The notes: a model not told the origin generated them from the letters alone. A stretch of 64,000 bases of DNA from Ipomoea triloba (GCF_003576645.1 NC_044925.1:12763045-12827044); one strand, 5' to 3'; shown: positions 37,062-48,366, counted from the first letter of the stretch. Program-made: numbers and translations.

Positions 37062-37984
37062 TTGTGCGGCACACCAAGAAAGTCACATATTCCTGTTTCC
37101 AGTAGACCCAATACAATGTGTGCGTGTGGCTGTCGATTTCAAATCAAACTAATACATGTCGTAGTCACTGCTGAGTTTATTATATTATTACTTTATAATG
37201 TAAAAATTCAATAATTAACCATCATTTATATTCATATTTACATCCAATACCATCAACAAACTACAATTATACATACAAATCCATTTAAAATTATAATTTA
37301 CAAGAAACATTAATCAATTCTCATGAATAATCACGATAATGTCAAAGATTTTGATTTACAAATTTAATTTGTTTCGATCTTGAGATATAAAATTGATTAC
37401 CATAGCTACAAAAAGTAATTGGCGTTCAACATGACATTAATCTCAATTCTAAAATCAAATATTAACTCATATTTTTAAGGTTATTTTTTGTCACATATTT
37501 CAAAAAAATATTTTTAATAGGTGTTTTTTTTAATTGTATCTTCAGTTATAAATATCAAATGTCAATATATAATTCAACTTATAAATCAACATAGGTCTTT
37601 CATAAAAAAAAACATTATTTAATAATAGTAACACATCTTAGCATCTTTACATAACAATAATCATTATAATATATAGACCGTGCATCGCACGGGTATCATG
37701 ATATTAATAATAACAAAGGTTGTTTGTTGGTGAATCATGAATGTTTATTTGGGTGTGTAGCTTGAGCATTACGGAGTTTGGTAGTCTAACTTAACTAGAT
37801 GTCCTGCAAGTAGAGAAAAAAATTAACTTTGTGCTTCTTATTTCGCTTTAATCCATATGCACTAAAAGTAATTTGAGTTGAAATCCTTAGGTCGTTGGTT
37901 TGAATCCGGCAGCAGGTCGGATTACTAATGTTTTGTTTGATTAAGCTTTGCTTTGTTTTCCTATAAAGAGCTTAAAGGAAAAGA

Positions 37985-38056
37985 CGTCGTTGCTGGGGAT
38001 CGAACCCGGGTCTCCCGCGTGACAGGCAGGGATACTCACCACTATACTACAACGAC
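37985..38056 (-). tRNA. tRNA-Asp: tRNA-Asp (GUC), three changes
   Basis: Changes in the acceptor 3' strand (CGTCG on the plus strand), at the T-stem end (TTGCTGGGG) and in the anticodon stem (GGCAGGG, which gives a wobble). The anticodon and promoter boxes are kept. Confidence 0.8.
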
Positions 38057-39002
38057 TTGTGCGGCACACCAAGAAAGTCACATATTCCTGTTTCCGGTAG
38101 ACCCAATACAATGTGTGCGTGTGGCTGTCGATTTCAAATCAAACTAATACATGTCGTAGTCACTGCTGAGTTTATTATATTATTACTTTATAATGTAAAA
38201 ATTCAATAATTAACCATCATTTATATTCATATTTACGTCCAATACCATCAACAAAATACAATTATACATACAAATCCATGTAAAATTATAATTTACAAGA
38301 AACATTAATCAATTCTCATGAATAATCACGATAATGTCAAAGATTTTGATTTACAAATTTAATTTGTTTCGATCTTGAGATATAAAATTGATTACCATAG
38401 CTACAAAAAGTAATTGGCGTTCAACATGACATTAATCTCAATTCTAAAATCAAATATTAACTCATATTTTCAAGGTTATTTTTTGTATTCACATATTTCA
38501 AAAAAATATTTTTAATAAGTGTTTTTTTAAATTGTATCTTCAGTTATAAATATCAAATGTCAATATATAATCAAACTTATAAATCAACATAGTTCTTTCA
38601 TAAAAAAAAAAAGCTTTATTTAATAATAGTAACACATCTTAGCATCTTTACATAACAATAATCATTATAATACATAGACCGTGCATCGCACGGGTATCAT
38701 GATATTAATAATAACAAAGGTTGTTTGTTGGTGAATCATGAATGTTTATTTGGGTGTGTAGCTTGAGCATTACGGAGTTTGGTAGTCTAACTTAACTAGA
38801 TGTCCTGCAAGTAGAGAAAAGTGGAAAAACCTATTAAAATTAACTTTGTGCTTCTTATTTCGCTTTAATCCATATGGCACTAAAAGTAATTTGAGTTGAA
38901 ATCCTTAGGTCGTTGGTTTGAATCCGGCAGCAGGTCGGATTACTAATGTTTTGTTTGATTAAGCTTTGCTTTGTTTTCCTATAAAGAGCTTAAAGGAAAA
39001 GA

Positions 39003-39074
39003 CGCCGTTGCTGGGGATCGAACCCGGGTCTCCCGCGTGACAGGCGGGGATACTCACCACTATACTACAACGAC
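39003..39074 (-). tRNA. tRNA-Asp: tRNA-Asp (GUC), one change
   Basis: A single change in the 3' T-stem strand (TTGCTGGGG on the plus strand), shared with the copy at 37985. Otherwise consensus. Confidence 0.92.
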
Positions 39075-39200
39075 TTGTGCGGCACACCAAGAAAGTCACA
39101 TATTCCTGTTTCCAGTAGACCCAATACAATGTGTGCGTGTGGCTGTCGATTTCAAATCAAACTAATACATGTCGTAGTCACTGCTGACTTTATTATATTA

Positions 39201-40535
39201 TTACTTTATAATGTAAAAATTCAATAATTAACCATCATTTATATTCATATTTACATCCAATACCATCAACAAACTACAAGTATACATACAAATCCAAGTA
39301 AAATTATAATTTACAAGAAACATTAATCAATTCTCATGAATAATCACGATAATGTCAAAGATTTTGATTTACAAATTTCGTTTGTTTCGATCTTGAGATA
39401 TAAAATTGATTACCATAGCTACAAAAAGTAATTAGCGTTCAACATGACATTAATCTCAATTCTAAAATCAAATTTTAACTCATATTTTTAAGGTTATTTT
39501 TTGTATTCACATATTTCAAAAAATATTTTTAATAGGTGTTTTTTTTAAATGTATCTTCAGTTATAAATATCAAATGTCAATATATAATCAAACTTATAAA
39601 TCAGCATAGGTCTTTCATAAAAAAACAAAGCTTTATTTAATAATAGTAACACATCTTACCATCTTAACATAACAATAATTATTATAATATATAGACCGTG
39701 CATTGCACGGGTATCATGATAGTAATAATAACAAAGGTTGTTTGTTGGTGAATCATGAATATTTATTTGGGTGTGTAGCTTGAGCATTACGGAGCTTATT
39801 AAAATCAACTTCGATTCTGGGTTTCTTATTTCGCTTTAATTCTAGTACCATCAATTTATATTCATATATTCATATTTACATCCAATACCATCAATAAACT
39901 ACAAGTATATATACAAATCCAAGTAAAATTATAATTTACATGAAACATTAATCAATTCTCATGAATAATCACGATAATGTCAATGATTATTATTTACAAA
40001 TTTCATTTGTTTCGATCTTGAGATATAAAATTGATTACCATAGCTACAAAAAGTAATTAGCGTTCAACATGACATATATTAATCTCAATTCTAAAATCAA
40101 ATATTAACTCATATTTTTAAGGTTATTTTTTGTATTCACATATTTCAAAAAATATTTTTAATAGGTGTTTTTTTTAATTATATCTTCAGTTATAAATATC
40201 AAATGTCAATATAATATCAAATTTATAAATCAATATAGGTCTCTGATAAAAAAACAAAGCTTTATTTAATAATATTAACACATTTTAGCAACTTAACATA
40301 ACAATAATTATTATAATATATAGACCGTGCATTGCACGGGTATCATGATAGTAATAATAACAAAGGTTGTTTGTTGGTGAATCATGAATATTTATTTGGG
40401 TGTGTAGCTTGAGCATTACGGAGTTTGTTAATGTAACTTAACTAGATGTCCTGCAAGTAGAGAAAAGTGGAAGAACCTATTAAAATTAACTTCATCCATA
40501 TGCACTAAGAGACTACTCAATGAAACCTATTATTA
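39201..40535. repeat. truncated and diverged array units without tRNA-Asp
   Basis: One unit is cut at about 39796, losing its tRNA-Tyr relic and tRNA-Asp, and runs into the spacer of another (ATTCTAGTACCATCAATTTA). The second unit continues to the minisatellite. Hairpins here read CCGTGCATTGCACGG, which still pairs with one wobble. No gene is seen. Confidence 0.8.
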
Positions 40536-41094
40536 GGTTAGCTCAGTTGGTAGAGCGGAGGACTATAGTTGGACTTTAGCTCAGTTGGTAGAGTGGAGGA
40601 CTATAGTTACAGCTCAGTTGGTAGAGTGGAGGACTATAGGTTAGCTCAGTTGGTAGAGCGGAGGACTATAGTTGGACTTTAGCTCAGTTGGTAGAGTGGA
40701 GGACTATAGTTACAGCTCAGTTGGTAGAGTGGAGGACTATAGGTTAGCTCAGTTGGTAGAGCGGAGGACTATAGTTGGACTTTAGCTCAGTTGGTAGAGT
40801 GGAGGACTATAGTTACAGCTCAGTTGGTAGAGTGGAGGACTATAGGTTAGCTCAGTTGGTAGAGCGGAGGACTATAGTTGGACTTTAGCTAGGTTAGCTC
40901 AGTTGGTAGAGCGGAGGACTATAGTTGGACTTAGGTTAGCTCAGTTGGTAGAGCGGAGGACTATAGTTGGACTTTAGCTCAGTCAGTTGGTAGAGCGGAG
41001 GACTATAGTTGGACTTTAGCTCAGTTGGTAGAGTGGAGGACTATAGTTACAGCTCAGTTGGTAGAGTGGAGGACTATAGTTACAGTAATTTGAG
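40536..41094 (+). repeat. minisatellite made of tRNA-Tyr 5' halves
   Basis: Fifteen copies of the tRNA-Tyr 5' half (AGCTCAGTTGGTAGAG followed by C/T-GGAGGACTATAG) stand head to tail. Three kinds of subunit (about 35, 38 and 30 bp, starting GGTTAGCTC, GGACTTTAGCTC and ACAGCTC) alternate as a 103-bp higher-order unit. This unit is present three times in a row (40536-40638, 40639-40741, 40742-40844), then in broken form. Each copy has the A box but no B box. The anticodon bases are ATA rather than GTA (CTATAG for CTGTAG) in every copy, so the change came before the expansion. Confidence 0.95.
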
Positions 41095-41269
41095 TTGAAA
41101 TCCTTAGAGTGGCAGTAATTTGAGTTGAAATCCTTAGAGTGGAGGACTATAGTTACAGTAATTTGAGTTGAAATCCTTAGGTCACTGGTTCAAATTCGGC
41201 GTGGAGGACTATAGTTGCAGTAATTTGAGTTGAAATCCTTAGGTCACTAGTTCAAATTCGGCAGGTCGG
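41095..41269 (+). repeat. reiterated tRNA-Tyr intron and 3' exon fragments
   Basis: Directly after the 5'-half repeats, the intron/3' segment (AGTAATTTGAGTTGAAATCC TTAG) appears four times, the last two with the T-arm (GGTTCAAATTCGGC / AGTTCAAATTCGGC), ending in a complete 3' end AGGTCGGA. It shows that the expansion took place within a tRNA-Tyr gene whose 3' end is still in place. Confidence 0.9.
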
Positions 41270-41333
41270 ATTACTAACGTTTTGTTTGATAAAGCTTTGC
41301 TTTGTTTTCCTATAAAGAGCTTAAAGGAAAAGA

Positions 41334-41405
41334 CGTCGTTGCCAGGGATCGAACTCGGGTCTCTCACATGACAGGCAGGGATACTCACCACTATACTACA
41401 ACAAC
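41334..41405 (-). pseudogene. tRNA-Asp, diverged, likely pseudogene
   Basis: About eight changes: acceptor stem on both strands (CGTCG, and ACAACAAC in place of ACAACGAC on the plus strand), T stem (CCAGGG, ACTCGGG), and anticodon stem (TCTCACATG, GGCAGGG). GTC is retained. Several stems lose pairs. Confidence 0.75.
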
Positions 41406-42332
41406 TTGTGCGGTACACCAAGAAAGTCACATATTCCTGTTTCCAGTAGACCCAATACAATGTGTGCGTGTGGCTGTCGATTTCAAATCAAACTAATACA
41501 TGTCGTAGTCACTGCTGAGTTTATTATATTATTACTTTATAATGTAAAAATTCAATAATTAACCATCATTTATATTCATATTTACATCCAATACCATCAA
41601 CAAACTACAATTATACATACAAATCCATGTAAAATTATAATTTACAAGAAACATTAATCAATTCTCATGAATAATCACGATAATGTCAAAGATTTTGATT
41701 TACAAATTTCGTTTGTTTCGATCTTGAGATATAAAATTGATTACCATAGCTACTAAAAGTAATTAGCGTTCAACATGACATTAATCTCAATTCTAAAATC
41801 AAATATTAACTCATATTTTTAAGGTTATTTTTTGTATTCACATATTTCAAAAAAATATTTTTAATAGGTGTTTTTTTAAATTGTATCTTCAGTTATAAAT
41901 ATCAAATGTCAATATATAATCAAACTTATAAATCAACATAGGTCTTTCATAAAAAAAAAGCATTATTTAATAATAGTAACACATCTTTGCATCTTTACAT
42001 AACAATAATCATTATAATATATAGACCGTGCATCGCACGGGTATCATGATATTAATAATAACAAAGGTTGTTTGTTGGTGAATCATGAATGTTTATTTGG
42101 GTGTGTAGCTTGAGCATTACGGAGTTTGGTAGTCTAACTTAACTAGATGTCCTGCAAGTAGCGAAAAAAATTAACTTTGTGCTTCTTATTTCGCTTTAAT
42201 CCATATGCACTAAAAGTAATTTGAGTTGAAATCCTTAGGTCGTTGGTTTGAATCCGGCAGCAGGTCGGATTACTAATGTTTTGTTTGATTAAGCTTTGCT
42301 TTGTTTTCCTATAAAGAGCTTAAAGGAAAAGA

Positions 42333-42404
42333 CGCCGTTGCCGGGGATCGAACCCGGGTCTCCCGCGTGACAGGCGGGGATACTCACCACTATACTACAA
42401 CGAC
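42333..42404 (-). tRNA. tRNA-Asp: tRNA-Asp (GUC), consensus copy
   Basis: Identical to consensus, with T4 terminator. Confidence 0.97.
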
Positions 42405-43330
42405 TTGTGCGGCACACCAAGAAAGTCACATATTCCTGTTTCCAGTAGACCCAATACAATGTGTGCGTGTGGCTGTCGATTTCAAATCAAACTAATACAT
42501 GTCGTAGTCACTGCTGAGTTTATTATATTATTACTTTATAATGTAAAAATTCAATAATTAACCATCATTTATATTCATATTTACATCCAATACCATCAAC
42601 AAACTACAATTATACATACAAATCCATGTAAAATTATAATTTACAAGAAACATTAATCAATTCTCATGAATAATCACGATAATGTCAAAGATTTTGATTT
42701 ACAAATTTCGTTTGTTTCGATCTTGAGATATAAAATTGATTACCATAGCTACTAAAAGTAATTAGCGTTCAACATGACATTAATCTCAATTCTAAAATCA
42801 AATATTAACTCATATTTTTAAGGTTATTTTTTGTATTCACATATTTCAAAAAAATATTTTTAATAGGTGTTTTTTTAAATTGTATCTTCAGTTATAAATA
42901 TCAAATGTCAATATATAATCAAACTTATAAATCAACATAGGTCTTTCATAAAAAAAAAGCATTATTTAATAATAGTAACACATCTTTGCATCTTTACATA
43001 ACAATAATCATTATAATATATAGACCGTGCATCGCACGGGTATCATGATATTAATAATAACAAAGGTTGTTTGTTGGTGAATCATGAATGTTTATTTGGG
43101 TGTGTAGCTTGAGCATTACGGAGTTTGGTAGTCTAACTTAACTAGATGTCCTGCAAGTAGCGAAAAAAATTAACTTTGTGCTTCTTATTTCGCTTTAATC
43201 CATATGCACTAAAAGTAATTTGAGTTGAAATCCTTAGGTCGTTGGTTTGAATCCGGCAGCAGGTCGGATTACTAATGTTTTGTTTGATTAAGCTTTGCTT
43301 TGTTTTCCTATAAAAGCTTAAAGGAAAAGA

Positions 43331-43402
43331 CGCCGTTGCCGGGGATCGAACCCGGGTCTCCCGCGTGACAGGCGGGGATACTCACCACTATACTACAACG
43401 AC
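43331..43402 (-). tRNA. tRNA-Asp: tRNA-Asp (GUC), consensus copy
   Basis: Identical to consensus; last intact gene before the decayed edge of the array. Confidence 0.97.
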
Positions 43403-44268
43403 TTGTGCGGCACACCAAGAAAGTCACATATTCCTGTTTCCAGTAGACCCAATACAATGTGTGCGTGTGGCTGTCGATTTCAAATCAAACTAATACATGT
43501 CGTAGTCACTGCTGAGTTTATTATATTATTACTTTATAATGTAAAAATTCAATAATTAACCATCATTTATATTCATATTTACATCCAATACCATTAACAA
43601 ACTACAAATATATATACAAATCCAAGTAAAATTATAATTTACATGAAACATTAATCAATTCTCATGAATAATCACGAGAATGCCAAAGATTAAGATTTAC
43701 AAATTTCATTTGTTTCGATCTTGAGATATAAAATTTACTACCATAGCTACAAAAAGTAATTAGCGTTCAACATGACATTAATCTCAATTCTAAAATCGAA
43801 TATTAACTCATATTTTTAAGGTTATTTTTTGTATTCACATATTTCAAAAAATATTTTTAATAGGTGTTTTTATTAATTGTATCTTCAGTTATAAATATCA
43901 AATGTCATTATATAATCAAACTTATAAATCAACATAGGTCTTTCATAAAAAAAAAACTTTATTTAATAATAGTAACACATCTTAGCATCTTAACATAACT
44001 ATAATCATTATAATATATAGACCGTGCATCGCACGGGTATCATGATGATAGTAATAATAACAAAGGTTGTTTGTTGGTGAATCATGAATGTTTATTTGGG
44101 TGTGTAGCTTGAGCATTACGGAGTTTGGTACTGTAACTTAACTAGATGTCCTGCAAGAAGAGAAAAGTGGAAGAACCTATTAAAATTAACTTCAAACGAT
44201 TCTGGGCTTCTTATTTCGATTTAATCCATATGCACTAAGAGACTACTCAATGAAAGCTATTATTAGCA

Positions 44269-44400
44269 ACCACTTTAGCTCAGTTTGTAGAGCGGAAGAC
44301 TGTAGTTGGAGTAATTTAAGTTGAAATCCTTAGGTTGGTAGAGCGGAGAGCTGTAGTTGGAGTAATTTGAGTTGAATTCTTAGGTGTTCGAATCCGACCT
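44269..44400 (+). pseudogene. tRNA-Tyr pseudogene with internal duplication
   Basis: A 5' half with GTA anticodon and intron runs into a second D-stem/anticodon/intron segment (GGTTGGTAGAGCGGAGAGC), then a T arm (GTGTTCGAATCCGACC). The acceptor 5' strand is ACCACTT and the 3' acceptor is gone. Confidence 0.85.
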
Positions 44401-45108
44401 AATTCAATTCCCATTATTTATATTCATATTTACATCCATTACCATCAACAAACTACTACTGTATATACAAATCCAAGTAAAACTATAATGTACTTTAAAC
44501 ATTAATTAGTTCTTATGAATAATCATGATAATGTAAAGATTATGATTTACAAATTTCATTTGTTTCAATCTTGAGATATAAAATAGACTACCATAGCTAC
44601 ATAAAAGTAATTAGCATTCAACGTGACATTAATCTCAATTAGCATTCATATTTTTAAGTTTTTTTTTTTTTGTATTCGCTTATTTCAAAAAATATTTTTA
44701 ATTTGTGTTTTTATTACTTGTATCTTCATTTATAAATATCAAATGTCATTATATGTATCAAACTTATAAATCAATACAGGTCTTTCATAAAAAAAATCTT
44801 TATTTAATAATAGAAATACTTCTTAGCATCTTAACATAACAACAATCATTATAATATATAGACCGTGCATCGTACGGGTATCAAGATATTATAATAATAA
44901 CAAAGGTTGTTTGTTGGTGAATTATGAATGTTTATTTGCGTGTGTAGATTGAGCATTACGGAGTTTGGTAGTATAATTTAACTAGATGTCATGCAAGTAG
45001 AGAAAAGTGAAAGAACCTATTAAAATTAACTTCTAACTATTGCTGGCTTCATATTTCGCTTTAATCCATATGCACTAAGAGACTACTCTATGAAAGCTAT
45101 TTTTATCA

Positions 45109-45201
45109 CCAATTTTAGCTCAGTTGTTAGAGCAGAGGACTGTAGTTGGCGTAATTTGAGTTGAAATCCTTAGGTCGTTTGTTCAAATCCGCTAGGTCAA
45201 A
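45109..45201 (+). pseudogene. tRNA-Tyr (GUA), diverged
   Basis: Full length with GTA and the usual intron, but CCAATTT against AGGTCAA gives three mismatches in the acceptor stem, and the D loop has TTGTTAGAGC. B box GTTCAAATCC. Probably inactive. Confidence 0.75.
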
Positions 45202-45264
45202 TTACTCCTATTTTGTTTGATTAAGCTTTGCTTTGTTTTCCTATAAAGAGCTTAAAAGAAAAGA

Positions 45265-45339
45265 CGACGTTGCCGGGGATCAAACCTAAGAAAAGAAACG
45301 CGTGACAGGCGAGGATACTCACTACTATACTACAACAAC
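45265..45339 (-). pseudogene. tRNA-Asp pseudogene
   Basis: The T arm and variable loop are replaced by AAACCTAAGAAAAGAAACG on the plus strand. The D arm and anticodon loop are recognisable (GTGACAGGCGAGG). No cloverleaf. Confidence 0.9.
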
Positions 45340-45844
45340 TTGTGGGGCACACCAAGAACAGTCACATATTTGTATTTCTAGTAGATCCAATACAATGTGT
45401 GCATGTGGCTGTCGATTTCAAATCAAACTAATACATCTCGTAGTCACTATTGAGTTTATTATATTACTTTATAATGTAAAAATTCAATACCCATTATTTA
45501 TATGCATATTTACATCCAATACAATCAACAAACTACAAGTATATATACAAATCCAAGTAAAATTATAATGTACAGTACATGAAACATTAATTAGTTCTTA
45601 TGAATAATCATGATACTGTCAAAGATTATGATTTACAAATTTCATTTGTTTCGATCTTGAGATATAAAGTTGACTACTATAGCTACATAAAAGTAATTAG
45701 CACTCAACATGACACTAATCTCAATTCTAAAATCAAATCTTAAGTAATATTTTTTAAGTTTTTTTTTTGATTCACTTATTTCAAAAAATATTTTTAATTT
45801 GTGTTTTTATTAATTGTATCTTCATTTATAAATATCAAATGTCA

Positions 45845-45981
45845 TTTTTTTTGTTAGACTATGAGGTGTCCTGAGCAGACCCTAACTATAGGAGGCACCA
45901 TTAAGCACGTACCATACTCAGACTAATCCTCATTCGCACCGGGCCGGCCCAATTAAGGGGCAAAGTGCTGGCCAGATTAGT
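45845..45981 (-). mobile_element. SINE-like insertion
   Basis: An insertion of about 135 bp, not part of the array unit, ending on the minus strand in AGTCTAACAAAAAAAA. On the minus strand it contains GGATTAGTCTGAG and GGACACCTCATAGTC, which resemble the 3' parts of plant tRNA-derived SINEs, and GGTGCGAATGAGG, which could be a worn B box. No clear A box or target duplication was found, so it may be 5'-truncated. Confidence 0.5.
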
Positions 45982-46393
45982 TTTGCCATATTTATAATTC
46001 AATATAGCTCTTTCATAAAAAAAATCTTTATTTAATAATAGTTATACTTCATAGCATCTTAACATAACAATAATCATTATAATATATAGACCGTGCATCT
46101 TACGGGTATCATGATAGTAATAGTAACAAAGGTTGTTTGTTGGTGAATTATGAATGTTTATTTGGGTGTGTAGATTGAGCATTACGGAGTTTGGTAGTGT
46201 AATTTAACTAGACGTCCTGCAAGTAGAGAAAAGTGGAAAAACCTATTCAAATTAACTTCAAACAATTGCGGGCTTCTTATTTCGCATTGAGCCATATGCA
46301 CCAAGACACTACTCTATGAAAGCTATTATTAGCATCGATTTCGCTTTAATCCATATGCACTAAGACACTACTCTATGAAAGCTATTATTAGCA

Positions 46394-46486
46394 TTGATTT
46401 TAGCTTAGTCGGTAGAGTAGAGGACTGTAGTTGGAGTAATTTCAGTTGAAATCATTAGGTCGCTGGTTCGAATCCAGTAAGTCGAA
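46394..46486 (+). pseudogene. tRNA-Tyr (GUA), diverged but still folding
   Basis: Acceptor TTGATTT pairs with AAGTCGA through five Watson-Crick and two wobble pairs, although both strands differ from the other copies. The T stem GCTGG/CCAGT also pairs, the B box is GGTTCGAATCC, and the anticodon is GTA with the usual intron. One mismatch lies in the anticodon stem (ATCATTAGG). It may be a pseudogene or a slowly changing functional gene. Confidence 0.55.
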
Positions 46487-46547
46487 TTACTTGTTTTGTT
46501 TGATTAAGCTTTGCTTTGTTTTCCTATAAAGAGCTTAAAATAAAAAA

Positions 46548-46578
46548 CATCATTGCCAAGGATCAAATCCATGTCTTT
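46548..46578 (-). pseudogene. tRNA-Asp 3' remnant
   Basis: Only the T-arm side is left (CATTGCCAAGGATCAAATCC on the plus strand), cut where unrelated sequence starts at about 46579. Confidence 0.7.
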
Positions 46579-47085
46579 TGAGGCCAAGGTAAAGAAGGCG
46601 GTGTAAGGAAGGCGATTACAGGGTTTCCTAAAGGCGTTTTGGAAGGTTTCCTAAAGGCAAAGGCGGTTAGGCATGAAAGACGCACGGAAGATATGGAAAG
46701 AAGATCAAAATAGATTAATAAAAGTATCCAAATGTAATAAGGAGAGGAATTCTAATTTGTATATGGTAGTTTAGGGTTACCAAAGGGAGAAATCTCTCCT
46801 AACTTGTATAAATATGGGTATAAGTCCTTGAGAAAGGCAAATCAATTCATAATACAAAGAGGACCGAAAAGCTGCTCTAATTTCATAGCAAGCACTTAGT
46901 CGATTTTCCAGTAGGGTTGGCCTGCCATTCGACCATCCATGGTTGATAAAACCAACAATGTGCACTAAGTATAAAAATATGAAACCACTATTGAAAAAAC
47001 TAAGTTTAATGCATGATCTTCAAACAAATCATAAAGATCACAATATTCAACTGAAATTAATAATTAGTGATTCATTCTTGATCAA

Positions 47086-47087
<2 letters not shown>
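46579..47087 (+). other. unclassified insertion, LTR-like
   Basis: Not array sequence. It has a purine-rich start (AAAGAAGGCGGTGTAAGG), two TTTCCTAAAGGC repeats, a TATA-like box (TTGTATAAATATGGGTATAAG, from 46804) and a downstream segment like a transcribed leader, which resembles the promoter half of a short LTR. The ends are unclear: no TG..CA boundary or target duplication is identified. The 62-codon minus-strand reading frame in it has no recognisable motif. Confidence 0.35.

Positions 47088-47144
<57 letters not shown>
47088..47144. repeat. TA/CA microsatellite
   Basis: (TA)n followed by (CA)n. It has the same length in both copies of the 5.2-kb block. Confidence 0.95.
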
Positions 47145-47145
<1 letters not shown>

Positions 47146-47174
47146 TAGTTTTTCACGCGCGTTGCGCGAATAGG
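47145..47174 (-). mobile_element. Helitron-like 3' terminus
   Basis: Read on the minus strand, the sequence is CGCGC-AAC-GCGCG, a 5-bp-stem hairpin, then TGAAAAA and CTAG followed by T. This fits the Helitron rule of a hairpin a few bases before CTRR, inserted before T. A matching TC start was not found; the element would extend to the right, within the AT-rich region up to about 48.36 kb. Confidence 0.5.
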
Positions 47175-48359
47175 ATAGTGCCCAATATTTATTTTTAAAT
47201 AAGTACTACAAAGTATATCAATACAAGATTATATAGGAGATGTCATGCATATGTAATTGAATGTTGAATTTGTTTATTTAAATCGGTAATTCAAAGTATA
47301 TGAATGCAAGATAATATATAAGAGATTGATTATAATTGTCACTAAAATAAATGTTTGTAATTTTGTAAAAACGATAGTCAAAATACTTGGTCTAAAAATG
47401 ATAGTATAAACAAATACTACTTTTGATAATAAAAATTTATACATTATACGATTTATCTTTAAAGTGAACAACATAACTGTGATGTAGTCCAAAAAATATC
47501 ACGGGATAATTTCTCGCTTCAATTTATTGGGTTATTTGAATGTCTTTTTTGTCAACAAATCCTCCCCAAGTAATTAATATTATTGGTTTCAAATTATTTT
47601 TTTTTAAATTTTTCTATGTTATTAATAGAATACTTGGTAAATAATTATATAACATTATACAGAATATTTAATTACAAGATAGTGTAAAAAGAAAACAATG
47701 AATAATGTAGTAAATATAATTAATTAATGAATTTGAAAGTAATGAATTTTTACATTGTAGAAAATAAAGGCAATATTAGTAATGAAATTATATCTCTTTT
47801 TAGTTTTTTTTATAATGAATAATTTTTATTGTAGAAAATAAAGACTATATAACTAATGAAATTATATATCTTTTTAAATTTTATGATAATGAATAATTTT
47901 TATTGTAGAAAATAAAGACAATATAACTAATTAAATTATATCTCTTTTTTAATTTTTTTGATAATGAATATTTTTTTTGAATAAAGGCATTGTAAACATC
48001 TAAATTAAAGAAATACATAATTTATTTAATTTAATAAGACTATAAGAGTAATAGAATGGGTATTTAATTTTCAATAATATATTCTAGCATATTCTTAGTA
48101 TATGTTTAACAATTATACCAACTCTTATTAGGATGAGATTCGAACCTAAGACCTTACTTATAGAAATTAATGGGTAAGTTAAAAGTTAACGAAATATTCC
48201 CTTACTAAAGTTAAAAGTTAACGGAATGTGGTGCTATTTAAGGGAAGAAAATAATATAATAGAGGGTAAAGAAGAAAAATCATAAAAGATTATTAAAATC
48301 TAAAAAATATGAACCATTCGTTTAAGTAAATAATTACCCTAACAATATTGGCTCTTATT
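47175..48359. other. AT-rich region without recognisable gene
   Basis: Very AT-rich. It contains a ~73-bp tandem repeat present just over three times (47743-47985, core ATTGTAGAAAATAAAG) and a B-box-like stretch on the minus strand (GGTTCGAATCTC, near 48133) that could be a worn SINE. There are no coding regions. It may be the body of a non-autonomous Helitron whose end is at 47145. Confidence 0.5.
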
Positions 48360-48366
48360 AATATTG

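Larger units (their letters stand above)
31748..39200. repeat. homogenised run of tRNA-Asp units
   Basis: Units with tRNA-Asp at 31998, 32997, 33996, 34995, 35992, 36990, 37985 and 39003, spaced 995-1018 bp. The first four are almost base-identical over the whole unit, including the GTAGCGAAAAAAATT form of the segment before the tRNA-Tyr relic. Differences are mostly A-run length. This points to very recent tandem duplication or conversion. The unit at 35992 switches in its spacer to an older, diverged version. Confidence 0.9.
41406..43980. repeat. two further homogenised units
   Basis: Spacers and tRNA-Tyr relics here match the 32-35 kb run closely. The last unit switches to the diverged spacer type (CACGAGAATGCC, AAAATCGAAT), as the unit at 36251 does. 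Confidence 0.88.
43981..46578. repeat. decayed edge of the tRNA array
   Basis: About two and a half old units. The spacer is still recognisable but diverged (TTTGCGTGTGTAGATTGAGC), hairpins are mutated (CCGTGCATCGTACGGG, CCGTGCATCTTACGGG), tRNA-Tyr keeps its 5' half, and tRNA-Asp is broken. It shows what units looked like before homogenisation. Confidence 0.85.

Noticed and set aside
1..39200. CRISPR-like or phage-like repeat array
   Set aside because: Units are ~1 kb, contain eukaryotic Pol III tRNA genes, and the repeats and spacers are all homologous; this is a tandem array in a plant nuclear genome.
1..43980. tRNA array of chloroplast or mitochondrial origin
   Set aside because: The tRNA-Tyr has a nuclear-type intron, CCA is not encoded, oligo-T Pol III stops are present, and the flanks are unlike organelle DNA.
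46943..47173. 76-codon frame ending in YIYIYIHTHTHT
   Set aside because: Half of it is the TA/CA microsatellite; no domain or codon signal.
48133..48165. tRNA gene suggested by GGTTCGAATCTC on the minus strand
   Set aside because: Only a B-box-like word. No cloverleaf stems can be drawn around it; at most a worn SINE.
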